Source: Galerina marginata
Lineage: Eukaryota > Basidiomycota > Agaricomycetes > Agaricales > Galerinaceae
Length of the DNA: 64,000 nucleotides
Assembly (NCBI GenBank): GCA_023014335.1
Contig: JAECYW010000019.1
Coordinates: forward strand, 248,001 to 312,000
Direction of reading: 5' to 3'
Shown here: positions 11,502-23,468 of the stretch, in pieces
Numbering within the stretch: position 1 is the stretch's first letter
How the letters are laid out: every line of letters starts with the position of its first letter
Translations under genes and position numbers: made by a program
The notes under the pieces: model-generated
The model's database searches: none
Seen by the model: only the letters and a program-made list of their open reading frames with translations
What the model was told of the DNA's origin: nothing

Positions 11502-14500
11502 CTACAGCTTACTTGTTCCAGTGGTCAAAGACAGAGTTGACGCCGAACCCAAGCGCTGAATAGGCTGCAGCTTCCGTTTTAGATCCCTCAAGATCGACGT
11601 CTTGGGATGCCACTCCCTGAAAGCATCGCGGAGAGCGGCGATATCCCGTCCAAAGAAGTGAGCGACGCGCTCGTCGGCTATGATGTCGCGCAGGGACCAT
11701 GGGATCTGTGAAGGGAGTACATGTCAAAAGGCGATGGAGAAGATAACAAGGGAAAATCGGAAGGAAATTAAACAGTGACAGAGTGTGAATGCGAGTGCGC
11801 ATAGATAGAATGGGTATTCAAGCAATGAAATCCTTACCTCATAGTCATTCTGCTCGTGAGTGGCATTAAACGGCTCCATCTCCAACTTTCGCCCCGCCAC
11901 CATGCCTTCGTTGGCCAAGAACAAGTACTTCACTGCCAAGCTAGAAGTAAGAGTTCATATTAGCCAAACACACGAAATGTTACTTGTATACGAATGAGCA
12001 AGGGTCAACTTACGAATATGTCGCCACTTCTTCATACGCTGTCGAATGCCCCACTCCATTCAGCGAGCCCGCAGTCGCCTCTGAGAGATGTGCGAGGAGG
12101 CCGGAGTCTGACATGCCAGAGTTGAGAATGCGCAGCAAAAGGACCAGCAGGTTCGAGAGGAAGTCGGAGGAGCTTGGGGTTAAGAAGGTCAGTATTGGAC
12201 AGCGAAAAGACAGATGAGATGGATGACAGGATAAGATAAACGAGGAGGCACAAGAGAACATCGCAACAGATAAAGCATAGAAATGTGTCTTGAGGAGTGA
12301 ACCGAATAAGAGAAACTCACTGGTAGGCATCGCCGTCAATATACAGTGCTCGCATAATGAGAGGATGAGACACCGCGGTGAACAGCCCAGAATAGATAGG
12401 CACGACTTGGTCGTTCAAGGAGGCGATGTACAAGACCTTGGTCTAGATAATTCAAGAGAACAAGTCAGACATAGACGAATATTGAAAGAGGTTAATCATA
12501 CGCCATGGTCCAACACGTTCTGCAAGGCCTTGGCGTACTCCTTAGACACTGTGCTCTCCGTGTTCTACAAGGAAGATATCATCAGTGACGATCAAACATA
12601 TGAAGGACATGATAACCCACCTGGAACTCAAACAGCTCCCTCGCAGCCGTCGACTCGAAATACTAAAAAGGTTTCAACGTTAGCATATCAACCAATCGAT
12701 CAACACAATAAGTACCTGCAGATAAGGCCCAACCAACGTGCTCGAGCTCAAATACCTCAGTGGGCCAAGATGTATACCGCAAAGAGCCAGCAAACATACG
12801 CGCTGCACTTTCCTTGGAGCAGCATCGCCTGCACCGAGCCCAATGGAAGCAGGGAAAGACTCCGCCCCCGTACCCATCGGTAGGGCCTGCTGGTGCTGAC
12901 GAAATTCTTGGTTTTGCGAAGTTACGATATGCCCGTCCCGCATTAGCCTGTCCAGCAAGTGAGTGCTAACAACAGAACCTTGGGAGTGCGTGGCGACGAG
13001 TATAGCATCGGCAGCGTGCAGGTCGGCCATCCATTCTTCGTTGGCTTGCAGGTTGGCGTACAATCTGTTGAAGTGAAGAAAGGCCTGCGTTAGAAGATGT
13101 TTTGAATTAGAATTGGGACAACAATGCACCTCTCGACCCGCTTCTCAATGGTCCCATCTCCCTCCAACGGGATCTTGGTGATCTTCTCCAGCTGCGCCCC
13201 ATGTTCGCGCTCAAACTCTTGCAGGGCCTGTTCTGTCATATTGGCGAACTTTGTACTCGTTCCAGTAGGCTGTAAATGAGAGAGATATCAGAATGATGAA
13301 ACGAATAGGATAAGATGGAATGTGGAAGCAAGAGGACATACCTCGCCGAGAACCGTACGAATCATAGCACCTGCAGAAGAAAGAGAAGAAAAAAAATGAG
13401 CCTCGACTTCAACAGACTTTCAGACCGTCAGAGAAAAAGACGATACACACCAGGAAACCACCCATGCACACCGATAACCACCACTCTTCGACACCCGCGC
13501 AACACGTCCTTCATACCATCCGTGCCTCCATCAACAGCACTAGCCATCGAGTTAGACCTCGACAGCGTCGGCGCACCAAAGGGCTTGAACTTTCTCGAGT
13601 CCGAACCCGAACTCGAACTGGAGGCAGAGTCCAAAGCATCCTCAAGCACGCTCCACGCCTTCGGCAGCTCCTTCCCAAACTCCCTAAACCGCTCCTGCCT
13701 CTCTCGGTCCAATAAAACCGACACCGACTCGCCGCCGCCGCTGCCCTCTCTCGCTTCTCGCCCAAGACGGCTGCCAGGCGGCAGGCTACTCTCTCTCGCC
13801 CGTTCTTTGCCCTTGGCCAAACGGCCCACCCCACCCGCAGTCGCACCAGCATCCGCATCCTTGGCGAACAGAACCCCACTGACAAACTTCATCAGCTTCC
13901 CTCCAACCACGCCACCCAAACCTGAGGCTACGCCTCCGCCGACCCCTTGGTCATCCGCGTACGTCTCCACCCTCGGCGGCGGCACGTTTCGTGGGGCAGT
14001 ATGGAATGTATCCTGCCACGTCGGGAGGACCAGGTTCGGTACCGGTGCGGGAGGAGCTCCTGGAGTGGATGCTGATTTCTTGGATGGTGTAGGAGAAGCG
14101 GTTCGTTTAGATTTATCAGTCGGTTTGTCACTGGCAGTGGTTATTGTCATGATGGTACTCGTGGTGGCGGTGGTGGCACTCCCGTTCGTTGAGGTCGTCG
14201 TGGTTAGAGTCGAGGTCGTGGTAGACGAATTATTAGCTGTTGTAGGTGTCCCAGGCCTCACGACAGGCGTCGCAGTCCGACTGCCAGCCGAAGACGATGG
14301 AGTCGGGCTGGGCGGCACATTGACAGGCGTATTCGCCCCCGAATTGCTTCTCGAAATCAGCTTCGCATTGTTCTTGAGCTCCGCGGCGATAGTCAGCAGC
14401 GGCGCTGTGCCTCCGTGTCTCGACTTGGGCTGAGACTTCGACTTTGGGTTAGCCTTTGCCTTCGTCTTCGTCTTCATCTCCGAGTCGCTTTGGCTCTCAG

Positions 14501-17500
14501 CTCGGGCGCTATCCACGGAGTCGGACGCAGAGCTCGTCGAATTAGCTTCCTTTATCGAACCAGGCTTGGTCGCATCAAGAACGCCAGCAGCCGGAACATT
14601 GCCAGCCAACTCTCTCTCCACCTCTCTCACCCCCTCTTCCTCCTCGTCCAGATCAAGATCCATGACTTCCATCCCATTCTCATCTCTCTTCACCTCGTCC
14701 TCACCCCCTGCTGTAATTGCACCAGCAGTCCCACCACCAGCACCGTATCCCAAGGTTTTGACCATCAACGCCCTCGAGCTGAAGAACGACGCCCAGCCTG
14801 AGGGGTTCGTCTCGATCGTGGACACGATAGGATTGGCGTTCAAGGCCAGATTCAAAGTCGATGCTGGATCGTCGACGGCAGGACCAGCAGCAGCAGGTGC
14901 TAGTGCTAACGAGGAGGAATCGTCATCCTTCGCCTCACTCGGCGCATCTGTAGTTTGACCTCCGGAGATACCGTCTGCCTTAATTTCGTCCCGAGGCTCC
15001 GCTGCATCGTCGGCCATCGTAGCTTTAGGCTCAGCTGTGCTGGTGGTGGTTGAAGTGGAAGAATAATACCACGACCACGGATCCAACCAAGTCGACGTGG
15101 CCGTCATCCCGGTTGAACCCGTAGCCATCGTCCCTGTCTCCGCAGTGGTCGTCGTGGTCGTGGTCGGCTCCGTTGTCAGGCTAGCAGTTGCTAATGCCTC
15201 CCGATCACGATCGTGATCCTCCTCCTCAGGTACGACGGCAGCGGAACCAGTCGAAGAGGCATCAGCGCCCTCTGCCACCTGCACTCGCTCGACTTCCTCC
15301 GTAATTTTCAGCACTTCAACATGCTTCTTCCGCTCAGCCTCGTCAGCGTCAACGTCCGCAGCAGGTGCATCAGGACCAGCTGTCGTCGACGATGACGTCG
15401 ATGGAGTCCACCCAACATATTCCCACCACGACGCCGACGAAATCGAAGTCTTCTGCTGCTGCTGCCTCGCACCCTGCACCACGAGCGAGATGGGCGGTAT
15501 GAGCGTTTCGATATCTCCCGAATCACGGTTGGGTGAAGTTGTGGCAGAGGAGGACGCAAGAGGTCGAGAAGTCGAAGTTGTCGTTGAAGTATCAGCCGAG
15601 GAAGATGGCGATGTTGTCTGTTCTGCAGTTGATCTCGAGGTCGAATATTCCAATCCCTCCACAACCAAATCCGCTCCATCCGCCAAAAGGACCGACAACC
15701 GCGCCTTCTCCTTGTCTCTTTGGATCTTCGCCGGTGTAACAGTAGACGTAGACGAGCTCAACGGCGAGTTCGAGTCTGTCGACCCAGTCGATGACGAGGA
15801 AGCGGAGTGGACGTGTGCGGAGGTCTTGGCATGGGCTATGTACGAAAGCCTTGATGAGGAGGTGCCAGACGAGGAAGAGGAGTCTTGAAGAGCAGGAGCT
15901 GTGAAAATAGAAAGCGGTTTAGCAACTACAGACGAATGCAATATGGGTAGATAAAACGTACCATCTGTAGCTTGAATAACATTAGGAGCAACCGTCGTCG
16001 TAGTTGTCCTTTGTTCTGTTTCGACGCTACTCATTGTATCACCACTAGCACCACCAGAAGACGACGGACCGTTCGTCTGTGAATTTGGCTTAGAGTCCCG
16101 TCCTGAGCCTGATGAAAAGAAGAAATATCGTCAGAACCATGATAAAGAGAGGACAGAGAAATGAAGGATAAAACAAAATATGCCGAAAGAACGCAAGAAC
16201 CGAAAGAGAAGTAAGAAAGAAAGTCAAAATAAAGAACGAAAATGACCAGCAACGCCAGACCCTAAAACCCCAACACAACCCCTCACACGTTCTCCTCCAA
16301 CTGCTCCTCATCATCATGGCGGACAACGGGCACAAGAGCAGGGTACAAGAGCAGGAGCAGGACAAGTTGATCACGAAACGTCGTGTGCAAACAACCCGAA
16401 ACGCCGAAAACACCAAAAGACGTTAAGAGAATAAAGAAATCCAGCTCGCCACTATCCTTCATAACGCGAAGGAGAAGATCACTTCCGAACCTCCAAACCA
16501 TCCCCCTTCTCCTTCTCCTGCTGACATCATCATGACGGATGACGCAGGAGAAGAAAACACCACCAGCACACCCGCAAACACAGAAAAAGAATCAAACACC
16601 ACCAGCACACCCGCAAACACAGAAAAAGAATCAACAGCGACAAGACACCTGGTTCGCCAGCATCTTTCTCATAAACTGAAAATGAAAGAAAAAATGTTCG
16701 AAAAACAGGACGAGAGCGGAAAGGAAGTAGAAAAAGGGCAGCAAACTCAAAAACGAGTGAGGACCAGCACTAGGACTCGAAAGCCTAATCCCAACCACTC
16801 AACGTTCTCTTCGTCGTCCTCGTGGTCCTGTATCCATCGTCCTTATCGCCCATCAAGGATGACGAGGGGTTGACGAGAAAGAACCAGCGCAAAACACCAC
16901 CAACACACAAACACCCAAAAATGCGTCAAGAGCAAGAAGCAATTTCAACGATCAAACGTTCTCTTCGTCGTCGTCGTTCTTCTGGAGCCATCGCCGTTAT
17001 CGCCAATCATCGATAAAAGTGGACCGACCAGAAAAAACCAAAAGCAAACAACGAAACACCTCCAACAGGCAAAATGGCCATCGTCCGTCTCGCGGAAGTG
17101 GAATAGGAACAAAGGATAGGCAAACGAGCAGGACGAGCAGAGCCAGCCGCCGAAAGGAAAGAAAAAAGAAGAAAGCAGAAGGAGAGAGAAAAGCAAGTAA
17201 ACCCAGAATAAGAATAGAAACAATCTCTCAACACAAATCAACCGGAACCCAGCGAGTATGCCCCTCCTAATCAGCCTCGTTTGCTGATCGTCATCATCAT
17301 TACTTTGTAATGATAACGGAAGAAAAATAAAAACCCGCTGAACGCATAAAAACGCATAAAACCATTGAAAGCACAGGAAGTGCGAAACGAGGCCCAGCTC
17401 TTCTCTCTATAAACGTTCTCGTCCTCATCCTCATCGTGAATCCGGGCTAAGGATAGAAGAAAGAACAAGGAAATGAGAAGAAAAGAAGTAAAACCCCCAA

Positions 17501-20500
17501 GAAAGCCTCCTGACAAAATGTCAGAAGTAGGACCACGTCATCCAACGCCCGGTGCTCCTGCTGGTCACACCCGTCGTCTTGCATCACGCATAACGACCAC
17601 CAACAAACGAAGGTAAAGATAAAACCCAATAGAAAACATCGAAAGAAAGAAAGCAGAAAAAACTCCAAGAAAGCCTCCCGACAAATGTCAGAAGCAGGCC
17701 CACGTCGCCCTACAACCAGCCGCTCCTGCTCCTGCTGGTCATGCCCGTCATTGCGCATCCCACATCCCGCATAACGACCACCAACAAACAAAGGAAAAGA
17801 TAAAACCCAATAGAAAACATCGAAAGAAAGAAAGCAGAAAAAACCCCCAAAAAAACCTTCCCGACAAAATGTCAGAAGTAGGACCACGTCACACTGCCTC
17901 CAGCTGCTCCTGCTCCTGCTCCTGCTGGTCATGCCCGTCATTGCGCATCCCACATCCCGCATCCCGCATAACGACCAACAACAAACGAAGGCAGAGAGAG
18001 AAAGAAAAAAACCAAATGAAACATCGCCCGAAATATGAAATATCCGATCCTCCCAAAACGTCGAAAACGCATCAATACCCAGAAGCAGAAGAAGTGTGTC
18101 CTGCTGCTGCTGCTGCTCCTCCCGTTCGTCAACCCCGTCATCCGTCCACCGACATCCAACAGAACGACCACGACCACGACCAGGACGATCAACAAACCCA
18201 AACGAGGAGCAAAACGAAAAACGGAAAACGGAAAAGAAAATCCAAAACCTCCGAAACGCATCCACATCGACCTCGACGTCGACACCCGCAAGCCGGTGAT
18301 CACTCCTCCTGACTCCTAAAGAATAGAAGAGAAAAAAGAAAAGAAAAGAACGGGGAAAAAAGCAGGAAAAGCCAACCAAGACCAAACGAAGAGAAGAGAA
18401 AGCCCGCCCCCCCCAAAAAAAAAGTAAATGTTGAGACAAGGACGAGCCAAAGCACGAGAAGAGGTTCGGCCCTCCAACTTCCTCCCCTCGCCATAGCCCT
18501 CGGCCTAGTCCTCATCCTCCGCCATGCCCTCTGCTTCCGCCTCTGCTGGTCGTCGACCCAGCCAACGTGCGGTCGAAGTCGCAGGAGCCGCATAACACAA
18601 GGACCGATGACCGATGACCGGGACCAATGATCAATGATGAACGAAATCCAAAAACCCAAAGCCAAAGCCAAAAAAAAAGCCAGAAACCGAAAACCAAAAT
18701 CTAAAAACCGATCGAAAAACGGACGCCAGACGTCGACCACCGAACAACCAGAAAGCGAATGAGAATGAGAACGGGACGAGGACGAGAACAAGAACGAGAA
18801 CGAGAATGAGAATGAGAACGAGAACGAGAGAGCAAACGAGGATGAGAACGAGAAAAAGAAAAAGAACGAAATGGGAAAGCGAAAGAGAAAGCGAACGAGA
18901 AGGCGATTGAAAGCGAACGAGAACGAGAAAGCGAACGAGAAAGCCAATGAGAACGAGGAGGAAAAGCAAACAGAACGAAAACGAGGACGAGGACGAGGAC
19001 GAGGACGAGAAAGCGAACGAGGACGAACACAAGAACATAAATCGAACGAAAACGAAAACGAAAAACCGAAAACGAGAACTCAAAACCGACACCAAGAAGA
19101 AAACAACAACAACACCCTCCTCACGAACGCATCAAGACACCTCAAATTCTCGAAAGGGCCAAAACCAAAACCACCACGAAAAACTTTCGAAAGAAACCCC
19201 AACAGAACAACACCAAAGTCTCCAAAAGAACAAAACCAAGCTCTCCAAAAGAAATAGAACCGAAAAAAAAAAACCAAAAGAAAGAAAAACTCACCCTCTC
19301 CCTGTTTATCGCCCACAACCCCCAACGGAACCTTCGCCCGCCCCAACAAAGGCAAGCTAAGCATAAACCGCCCCGACGCGGGGTTCATCGCGCCTGTCTT
19401 CTCCAGCGGCGGGCTCTGTCTTGATTCATTCGCGTTTCCGTTCCCTTTTGCATTTGCAGGCGGCGTCGAAGGTAAGGAGGGCACTCTATCGTCTATTGAG
19501 GAGGGTAGGGATGGTGTGCTTCTGTGGTTCTTGGAGCGGGTTGGGGGTAATGTTGATGTCGAGGAGGTCGAGGTTGTTGATGTTGACGTTGAGGCGGTTG
19601 TGCTTGAAGAAGTCGTGGTTGTACTTGACGTTGTGGTCGTGTTTGAGGAGGTTGAAGTTGTGTTTGCTGTCGACGTTGACGTTGAGGAAGTCGAGCCCAT
19701 CACAGAACTCGGAGGAGCTGCGGAACTCTTATCCCTATCCTCCTTATCCTGCTGCGCAGCCTCAGACGCAGAAGCAGAAAAACTCGGCGACGGCGTAACA
19801 ACAGGCGACCCCTGCCCCGCCAATATGTTCGTACCACCCTCCTCAACCCTTCCTGCGCCCGGATCAACGACTGTCGACGGGACAGGATAAGCAGGCGGGG
19901 GCGTCTTCGGGACTTTCACTCTCCCATTCCCGTTTCTTGCTGAGGAAGCGGATGAGGCAGAACGAGAAGGAGAGGGCGGTGGAGAAGAGAACCACGATCT
20001 CTTGCCTGCTTTGCGCTGCTGCGGCTGGGGGTGGTGCGGAGCGGGAGGAGGAGCGGGGCTTGATATGGGGGCTGGGATGTTGGTTCGGGAAGGGGAAGGA
20101 GAGGGTGGGTTTGAGTTGGGATGCGGTGTACTGTGGGGTAGTTGGACGCTCGAATTCGATTGGGTAGATGGGTTAGGAGGAAGAGGAAGAGGCGATGGAT
20201 GTCGATGTGATGATCCTTCCAATCGGGTCTGCGATGAAAGGTCATCATGCTCCTGCGACATAACAGACTCTTCCCGAACAGGAGGAGCAGGCGCAGGAGC
20301 AGCCCTCTTCGGTATCCTAGAAGGCGAAGACGAAGCAGAAGCGGAAGACAGAGAAGGTGACGTCGCCTCTGACGCTAACGCTGCGGATTCCCGGTCCCGG
20401 ACGACCATCTTGCCCTTTGACCGCGTCAGAGAGGAGAACCACGATTTAGTCGGGCTCTGTGTCTTATCCTCTTTCGATCCGCGTGGTTTAGATAATCCTG

Positions 20501-21241
20501 GCCTTGAGGTTGAGGTTGAGGTATATGCGTCGACTTCCTTTGTCTTTATCGGACTGGAGGGAGGGAGAGACGAAGACGAAGGGGAGGTAGGAAAAGGGTG
20601 CTTTGAAACAGCAGACGTGTTGCCTGTCGATGAAGTTGTATTCGTCATAGGAGTAGCACCGACGTTTGTAGTAGTAGTACCCCGAGTCTGGTTCCGACTC
20701 TGCGAATCCGCAGTGGCACGATCTGGAAGGACCGATAAAAGAGTCAGAAAAACACATGTCCGACTTCGAACAACGCATACATACCTAATCCTGATTCCAA
20801 TGCCGATTCTGAAGAACCCGAAGCCGAACCAGACGACCCAGAACCCCCCGCCGACGCCTGAACATGACTCAACACCCTCGCTCTCGCCCCTCCACCCCCA
20901 CCCCCACTCTCCATCCCCATCCCCAACCCCAAAGGCGCACCCATCTCAGGCTCCGCAAACACCAAAGAAACCTCCACCGACGCAGCAGACGCCGCAGAAG
21001 ACCCAGACCCAGACCCCAACACACTACCAGGCTGGAACTTCGGCTTCCACGTACTCCTCACCGACCTCAGAGTGCGCGTGGAGGTTGAGGAGGGCCGGCG
21101 GCTTCTGCTTGTGCTTATTCCCGCGTTCGTATTCGTACTCGTAGTCGTACTCGTAGTCGTACTGGGGCCTGCGCTCGTGCTTGTGCTTGTGGGCGCTGCG
21201 GGTGGGATATCGACAACAACATTGACCTCGGAGGTGTTCAT
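11502..21241 (-). CDS. Very large YML020W-like alpha/beta-hydrolase protein
   Basis: Twelve exons give 1917 residues: 21241-20785, 20722-19295, 16108-13451, 13370-13342, 13269-13130, 13064-12716, 12662-12621, 12564-12502, 12442-12321, 12172-12014, 11940-11838, 11705-11502. The first ~1,500 residues are low-complexity Ser/Thr/Pro/Ala-rich sequence, probably disordered. The C-terminal third is a hydrolase domain: VVVIGVHGWFPG, GTSTKFANMTEQAL, the nucleophile elbow THSQGSV, and a candidate catalytic Asp in SLNDQVVP. This order matches the fungal YML020W-like family, whose substrate is unknown to me. Exons 2 and 3 are 3186 bases apart yet join in phase (GEG then GSGRD). Within exon 3 a 63-base in-frame segment (15961-15899) has GTACGT and TTTCACAG ends and may be spliced, giving 1896 residues. 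The alternative is two genes, with 19295-21241 a separate one. Confidence 0.8.
16556..16634 (+). repeat. Tandem duplication, 39-base unit x2
   Basis: The unit beginning CACCACCAGCACACCCGCAA occurs twice, head to tail and almost unchanged, inside the giant intron. Confidence 0.9.
17480..17999 (+). repeat. Minisatellite, about 168-183-base unit x3
   Basis: Three direct copies start near 17490, 17658 and 17841. Each carries GACAAA(A)TGTCAGAAG, then GCTCCTGCTGGTCA, CGCATAACGACCA, and (copies 1-2) AAAACCCAATAGAAAACATC. Copies 2 and 3 are the closest pair. Inside copies, the short unit GCTCCT and the block CATCCCGCAT vary in number, which suggests slippage. Confidence 0.9.
18620..19300 (+). repeat. 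T-poor low-complexity tract with CGAGAA-type hexamers
   Basis: The plus strand is nearly free of T for long runs. From about 18760 to 19070 it is built of degenerate GAACGAGAACGAG / AAAGCGAACGAG units and a perfect GAGGAC run near 18980. It lies just downstream of the donor site of the giant intron on the minus strand. Confidence 0.85.
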
Positions 21242-22869
21242 CTCGTCCCAGAGTGACGAGGCGCAGAGACGAGGGCGCAGAGATGAGGTGGTACTTTATC
21301 GGTGTCAATTTCGATTTGGCCGTTGGGGTTATTTTGGCTGCGTCCGAATCACGTGCGATGCGTCATACTGGCTGCCGGATTTGGGTTGCTGCCCCTATTA
21401 GTATCACTGGCACTACTGCTATGATACCTGGTATTTAGTATTTACTCGTATCAACCCCTCCAGTTCACGTCCAATGAGAAGCCGAATCCGCATCGCACTC
21501 GTCGTGCTCTATTTTTTCGGTACTCATGGCGGCATGAAGAGGGTTCTACCGTTTTCTCTGCTCATAGAATATACAACCTCACAACTAAATATAGTGCGCT
21601 CTGGAGCCAGTCGATATAAGTAGCTATCAAGTGAACCAACTCTGAATCGTTGAACGTTCTTTCGCGTTGATCTCCATACGAAATGGGACCTCCAAATATT
21701 ACACTTCCTCGTTGACACAATGCGTCTTTCTTCCTCATTCCTTCGTTGCACACTAAAGTACCATTAATTCACTCCTGCTCGTCACTACTCAAAAACTGCG
21801 AACGAACAAAAGTCCTCTCCTCAACTGCTATAAATTTGGAATATATCTATTTTCTGAATCATGACTACGATCTATATACTCTACGTGTAAACACGCCGCT
21901 AAAGCCAAACAACCAGGGAAGTCGGCGGAGAGTGAAGAGTGAAGAACGAAGAACAAAATCGCAATGGAGATGCACTCGAAGACGGGCTCAATACCACCCG
22001 ACCCGACTGCCTGGACCATTATGCAATAACATCAACATTAATATTTTCAATGCGAGTCGAATAAAATGAAGAAAATAATTTAACATGAAAGGAGACAATA
22101 AGCGGTATGATTCGTACCATATTAGCTGAGGCCGCCTGTCGTGTCGCCGTTGCGCTTGAACTGCATCACAATATCCCAGCTTGAATTTCCTTTTCTTCTG
22201 GGCTCGAATAGCTCGGTAGGTTGACGCTCTACTCTAGTAGTACATTAGATACCATACAGTAGATACCATCCGAGTTAATAGCTGTGCATAGTACCTGGCA
22301 CAGTAGAATAAACCAAGCAAACCTACCCTAACAGCTCGGGTCTAACAATGCTCAGAGGCGCGTCGAGCAGGCCCGCGGTCAGGCAAGCACGCAAATGATC
22401 AGGACCAAGCAAGGATGAGTTCGTCACTGGACGCCTCTGTCCACTTCCGTCAGGCTGTGCTGCTGACTATCTAATCTAATCTAATCTAATCGGCTCGGGC
22501 CAGAGCCCGAACTACACCCGCCCGTACTTGGCCCGTAACTTACTTGAGATTCTTCCATAATTAATGGCCCTGCGGGCAACGCCTGGACTCTAAAGAATGA
22601 TAATTAAATAAATACTCTCTGATTTCATTTGATAACTACATTTGATGGATGGTCAAGTACCCAGTTGGGCACGAAGAATATCATATACTAATGTATGCAT
22701 CTAATAAATTTATCAGCAAGAATCATATGATTTATGCTGCTCGTCGCCAACCTTTGGTTGGCTCCTCGCATTCACTCCACCCTCCAAATCACCCTCACCA
22801 CAAGACCGTCGGACCCGCCTTCCCTCCCCTCTCGTTACATTTCACTGTAACCTTACCCATCCCCAATCC
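21242..22869. other. Intergenic; promoter of the large gene and a dispersed repeat
   Basis: The first 260 bases are the promoter of the large minus-strand gene, duplicated near 2.0-2.3 kb. No coding exon was recognised in the rest. A repeat copy at 22320-22520 is listed separately. Confidence 0.5.
22320..22520 (+). repeat. Dispersed repeat, copy 1 (before the hydrophobin gene)
   Basis: It shares with 24175-24375, in the same order and orientation, ACCTACC, the block CGCGTCGAGCAG, CCAAGCAA, a CTATCTAATCTAAT microsatellite (four repeats here) and CGG-CCAGAGC. Identity is patchy. No open frame or tRNA fold was recognised. Confidence 0.6.
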
Positions 22870-23468
22870 CTAGATCACACTCACAGCAAGGCACCCCAGA
22901 GCCACGATCCCGCCCTATAATAATAATAACATAACAACACATCAAACCCAGGGATAGGATCAACTCCAAAAGCGCACTTACAAAGCTATCATTCAAACAG
23001 CACGCCAACTCCGCGTTGCAGTCGAACGGCGAGTCGCTTGGCGTGGCGCTGATAGGTACGCAGGCCACTACCGTCAAGCCACAGAAGAAAGCGAATAGCC
23101 AGTGATAAAGCGGGTCAGCATCGATACAACAGGCTAAATTTATTTTAAACTCTAAAATAAAACGACCCACCTCCAACAAGGGAAGTTATATCTCCAGGAT
23201 CAATACCCAAGAGCCCCAGGAGGAGCACGACGTTCAGGTTCGAAGCCTGCGTCACGGCGCGGTCGTGTTATTGACATTAATGATTATACAACTTGAACAA
23301 GAGTCAATACGACCATACCTCTTGGAGGGTCTGGCAACAGTCGATAGAGCCCGTGTCGCACTCTGATGCCGTTGGCTTCGCCGAGCGTATTTCTGGGGTC
23401 GAGACGACCGCGACCGCTGCAGCGGAGCGCGCGATTATCGACAAGGAGAGAACTTGAAGGACCAGCAT
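22870..23468 (-). CDS. Class I hydrophobin
   Basis: Four exons, 23468-23319, 23246-23171, 23067-22982 and 22914-22870, give 118 residues ending in TAG. A signal peptide (MLVLQVLSLSIIARSAAA) leads to eight cysteines in the hydrophobin order: C-x6-CC, x32, C, x13, C-x5-CC, x12, C. Hydrophobic stretches such as VVLLLGLLGI lie between them. The long third spacing and spread hydropathy place it in class I, which forms insoluble rodlet layers on spores, hyphae and fruit bodies. The ATG at 23468 is chosen because a normal signal peptide follows directly; in-frame ATGs at 23510 and 23546 would add residues before it. The third exon uses the acceptor at 23068 (GACGGTAG). Copies of one repeat lie on both sides of the gene. 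Confidence 0.92.

Larger units (their letters stand above)
16109..19294 (-). other. Giant pyrimidine-rich intron (3186 bases)
   Basis: The transcribed strand starts GTGAGT at 19294 and ends with TTTCATCAG at 16109; flanking exon phases match. Other introns in this window are about 50-130 bases. On the coding strand the interval is rich in T and C and poor in A. It holds a three-copy minisatellite, a 39-base duplication and a long CGAGAA-type hexamer tract. Long frames on the minus strand, up to 330 codons, have compositions expected from T-rich DNA (many F, L, S, C) and no domain. Confidence 0.75.

Noticed and set aside
13315..14433. A 372-codon plus-strand frame
   Set aside because: It overlaps the exon of the large minus-strand gene and is its antisense shadow; the minus strand has in-phase splice sites and the VHGWFPG motif.
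17447..18439. A 330-codon minus-strand frame inside the giant intron
   Set aside because: Its protein is F/L/S/C-rich low complexity that follows from the T-rich strand and the minisatellite; no domain, and plus-strand frames of similar length are also open.
18300..19095. Long minus-strand frames rich in Ser-Phe and plus-strand frames rich in Glu-Asn-Lys
   Set aside because: Both arise from the hexamer tract in every frame; this is repeat DNA, not coding sequence.
23041..23090. A non-canonical acceptor (TG) in hydrophobin intron 2, which would suggest a pseudogene
   Set aside because: A canonical acceptor, GACGGTAG at 23068, keeps the frame and gives VGVACVPIS, so the gene is normal.
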